From the NCBI GenBank assembly GCA_001430745.1, contig KQ481945.1:103808-144012 (forward strand): a stretch of 40,205 bases of DNA, written 5' to 3'. The notes below the pieces were generated by a model. The model searched no databases. It had not been told where the DNA came from and worked only from the letters and a program-made list of their open reading frames with translations. Of the stretch, positions 38,345 through 40,205 are shown in pieces. The stretch comes from Auxenochlorella pyrenoidosa (Eukaryota > Chlorophyta > Trebouxiophyceae > Chlorellales > Chlorellaceae). The position numbers and the translations under genes were made by a program. How positions within the stretch are numbered: the first letter of the stretch is position 1; each line of letters starts with the position of its first letter.

Positions 38345-40205
38345 ATGATGTTACAAGTGGAGAGCTGCGGCAAGCGAAGACCGCGTTTCACTGTGACAGG
38401 CGCCCTTTTGGCTGCGCTGGTGCTTTCATTCTTGTGGCACCGCGACCCTCAGTGCTCACCAGTCCAACAGGTGCGGCCACACCTATCAGCGTGTGTCTGC
38501 CGCCACAGGAGGAGCTGCCGCCGCTGCCGCCGCTGCCAGGTGCTGCTGCCGCCTGATGCCCTGTCGTGCGGAGTCGCTCTTGCTCGTCTCAGAGCTGCTG
38601 CAGGGCTGCCGTTTCCCGCCCTCAACACTGACAATTGTTGCACATGCTCATGCAGGCGGTATTCTCTGCACCGCAGCCCAGCACCAGCGCAGCGCAAGGG
38701 GGCCCAGCGGCGTCCGACGGAGGAGGAGGAGGAGGAGCAGCAGCAGCAGGAGCGGCAGCAGCAGCAGCAGCAGCAGAAACAGCAGGAGCAGGTGCAGGAG
38801 CAGGAGCAGAAGCAGCAGGGACAGCAGCAGGGTCAGCAGCAGCACGAGCAGGTCCCGTTGAATGCACGCAGCCCGGCGCGCTGGCAGCGCTGCACGTCGG
38901 CAGCTGGCAGCCGCTGGCCGAGCGGCGGTGCGTGCCGCACCCGCAGGTCGCTTCGTGCACCAAGGACATGGGGTGGCAGTGGGCCTGGGCGGCGGAGCCG
39001 CCCGTCTGCGGCGCGCGGCAGTTTAGCGACGCGGAGCTACGCAGGCAGCTGGCGGGCAAGTCGGTGCTGCTGCTGGGCGACAGCCACACCCGCGCCATGT
39101 ACACTTACCTCACCCGCATGCTCAACGGTGGGTGCAGAGCGGCCGGAGGGGGATGTGGGGTCGCAGGCAGGCAGGGCAGCAGGCAGGCAGCCGGACAGGC
39201 CCTGCAGGCATGCCGGTGCGCCGCGCTGCGGTGTCGGCGCCCACACGCCTTGTCGAAGCGGCGCTGCGTACACCACCCCCAACCTGGCTGTGTGGCGCTG
39301 CCCCACGCGCAGGCACCTTCTCCTCGGCCATCGACGTGTTTAGCAAGGGCTGGAACAGCGATGGCTGGCACGGCAACTCGAGCACTGGCGCCAGGGCGGC
39401 CACGCCCGGCGCGGCCGACCTGCATGTGCAGCTGCTGTGGCACACTGCTGTGCCGCAGATCCGGGACGTGCTGAAGAAGATGTGAGGGGCCTCCATGAAT
39501 TGGCCTGCATGGCCTGGGTGTCCTCGCTTATCTGCCGCAGCGGTTCGCCCGCGCCGCAGGCTGCCCCTGCCATGTCTGGGTGGGCTGCCGGGCAGGTGCC
39601 AGCTGCAGCCAGGGCTGTGTATAGGCCAGGAGCCGGCTGCCCAGCAGGGCAAGGCAGGTGGCAGCTTGCTTCCAGCACAGTTTTCCCTGCCGACGTGCCG
39701 TGCCCGTGCCCTGCGCGCGCCCCCTGCTGCAGGCACCAGCAGCAGCAGTACCCAGGGGTGGTCATCCTCTCCCTGGGCAATTGGTGAGCAGCTGGGTGGT
39801 GCGAGGCCCAGCCTTCTGGCAGCGTGGCTCGCTGAGGAGCACGCACACCACTCGCAACCCATCGGCAGTCTTGTGTACCCCTCGGCCTGCCCACGACCCC
39901 TCCCCCCTGTAGGTACCATCAATTAAATCGGACAGAGGCGCAGCTGGAGGCAGACCTTGCTGAGCTGGCGGGCGTGGTCGCCGGCATGGATGCCGCAGCG
40001 CGCGCAGCGGGGCGCGACATCCTCTGGCTGCAGGTACCTGCGCTTAGGGCAGCCCTGAGGGCGCCTCCGGGCTCGCTGCAGCCGCCATCTCCCAGGACGC
40101 TGGCTGCGCCGTCCTCCCCACCCGCGGTTGGGTACTCCCTGCAGCGCTGGGTTGGGCGCCGAGGGCTGCAGCCCTCCTCACCTGCCCGTGCGCCATCCCC
40201 CACCC
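38345..40205 (+). CDS. Membrane-anchored PC-esterase / TBL-like protein (3' end outside window)
   Basis: Exons 38345-38470, 38656-39127, 39313-39481, 39733-39783, 39913-40033; after a donor at 40034 the intron runs to the window edge. The protein so far is about 313 residues. N-terminal basic residues followed by a hydrophobic segment (FTVTGALLAALVLSFLW, about 15-31) make a type II signal anchor. Then comes a long Ala/Gly/Glu-rich linker encoded by CAG/GGA triplets (38715-38870). The catalytic domain opens with CVPHPQ, then GKSVLLLGDSHTRAMYTYLTRML, with the GDS nucleophile at about Ser185. HVQLLWHT and PGVVILSLGNW follow, in the order seen in plant TBL polysaccharide O-acetyltransferases and CAS1/CASD1-like proteins. 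A Golgi role in glycan acetylation is inferred. The closing DxxH motif lies beyond the window. A start one codon later is equally possible. Confidence 0.8.
38715..38870 (+). repeat. Coding CAG/GGA triplet repeats
   Basis: Imperfect GGA, GCA and CAG triplets in exon 2 of the PC-esterase-like gene. In the coding frame they give an Ala/Gly/Glu linker; in other frames they read poly-Gln or poly-Leu, which are not coding. Confidence 0.8.

Noticed and set aside
38648..38845. Poly-Leu minus-strand frame
   Set aside because: Antisense translation of CAG/GGA repeats in the PC-esterase-like exon.

Overview
This is nuclear DNA from a GC-rich eukaryote, most likely a trebouxiophyte green alga of the Chlorella type. 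The evidence is dense short exons separated by GT-AG (and some GC-AG) introns with strong (C/T)nCAG acceptors, G-rich and poly-C introns, plastid-style N-terminal extensions on a fatty-acid-synthesis enzyme and other proteins, and TGTAA polyadenylation-type signals downstream of several stops. No bacterial operons, ribosome binding sites, CRISPR arrays or insertion sequences were seen. All gene models below were built by hand, by matching exon phases to splice sites and to family conservation. Every complete model closes in frame.

Layout, left to right: (1) 3' end of an unrecognised low-complexity protein (+, 1-833). (2) A 15-exon MFS transporter of the metabolite:H+ symporter type (-, 1682-5978). 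(3) A 13-exon PX-BAR sorting nexin of the SNX1/SNX2/Vps5 type (-, 6922-12087), divergent from (4) a small plastid-targeted membrane protein (+, 12424-14804). (5) A possible small intronless minus-strand ORF (15019-15345). (6) A 16-exon bacterial-type aldehyde dehydrogenase (+, 15510-20899). (7) Plastid 3-hydroxyacyl-ACP dehydratase FabZ (-, 21473-23372), divergent from (8) glycerophosphocholine acyltransferase GPC1 (+, 23795-28103, interrupted by an 893-base run of N). (9) An ankyrin-like protein (+, to 30551). (10) A divergent histone H3, best read as centromeric CenH3 (-, 31032-32113), just downstream of (11) NAT9-type N-acetyltransferase (-, 32362-34076), which is divergent from (12) a plastid DnaJ-type zinc-finger protein (+, 34496-35624). 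(13) A secreted SGNH/GDSL hydrolase (+, 36008-37812). (14) A membrane-anchored PC-esterase/TBL-like protein, cut by the right edge (+, 38345 onward).

The genes are mostly unrelated housekeeping functions. The clearest functional pairing is FabZ/GPC1: head-to-head genes 422 bp apart that act at two points of acyl-lipid metabolism.

The most unusual signal is in the splicing architecture. In three introns the last part of the upstream exon, together with its 5' splice site, is duplicated inside the intron. In the sorting nexin this gives an in-frame alternative 5' site adding 34 residues with a hydrophobic core to the BAR domain. In the aldehyde dehydrogenase the duplicated 5' sites sit in a 32-bp-arm hairpin that can pair with either copy. 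GC-AG introns are also unusually frequent (6 of about 85 modelled introns, three of them in the aldehyde dehydrogenase gene).
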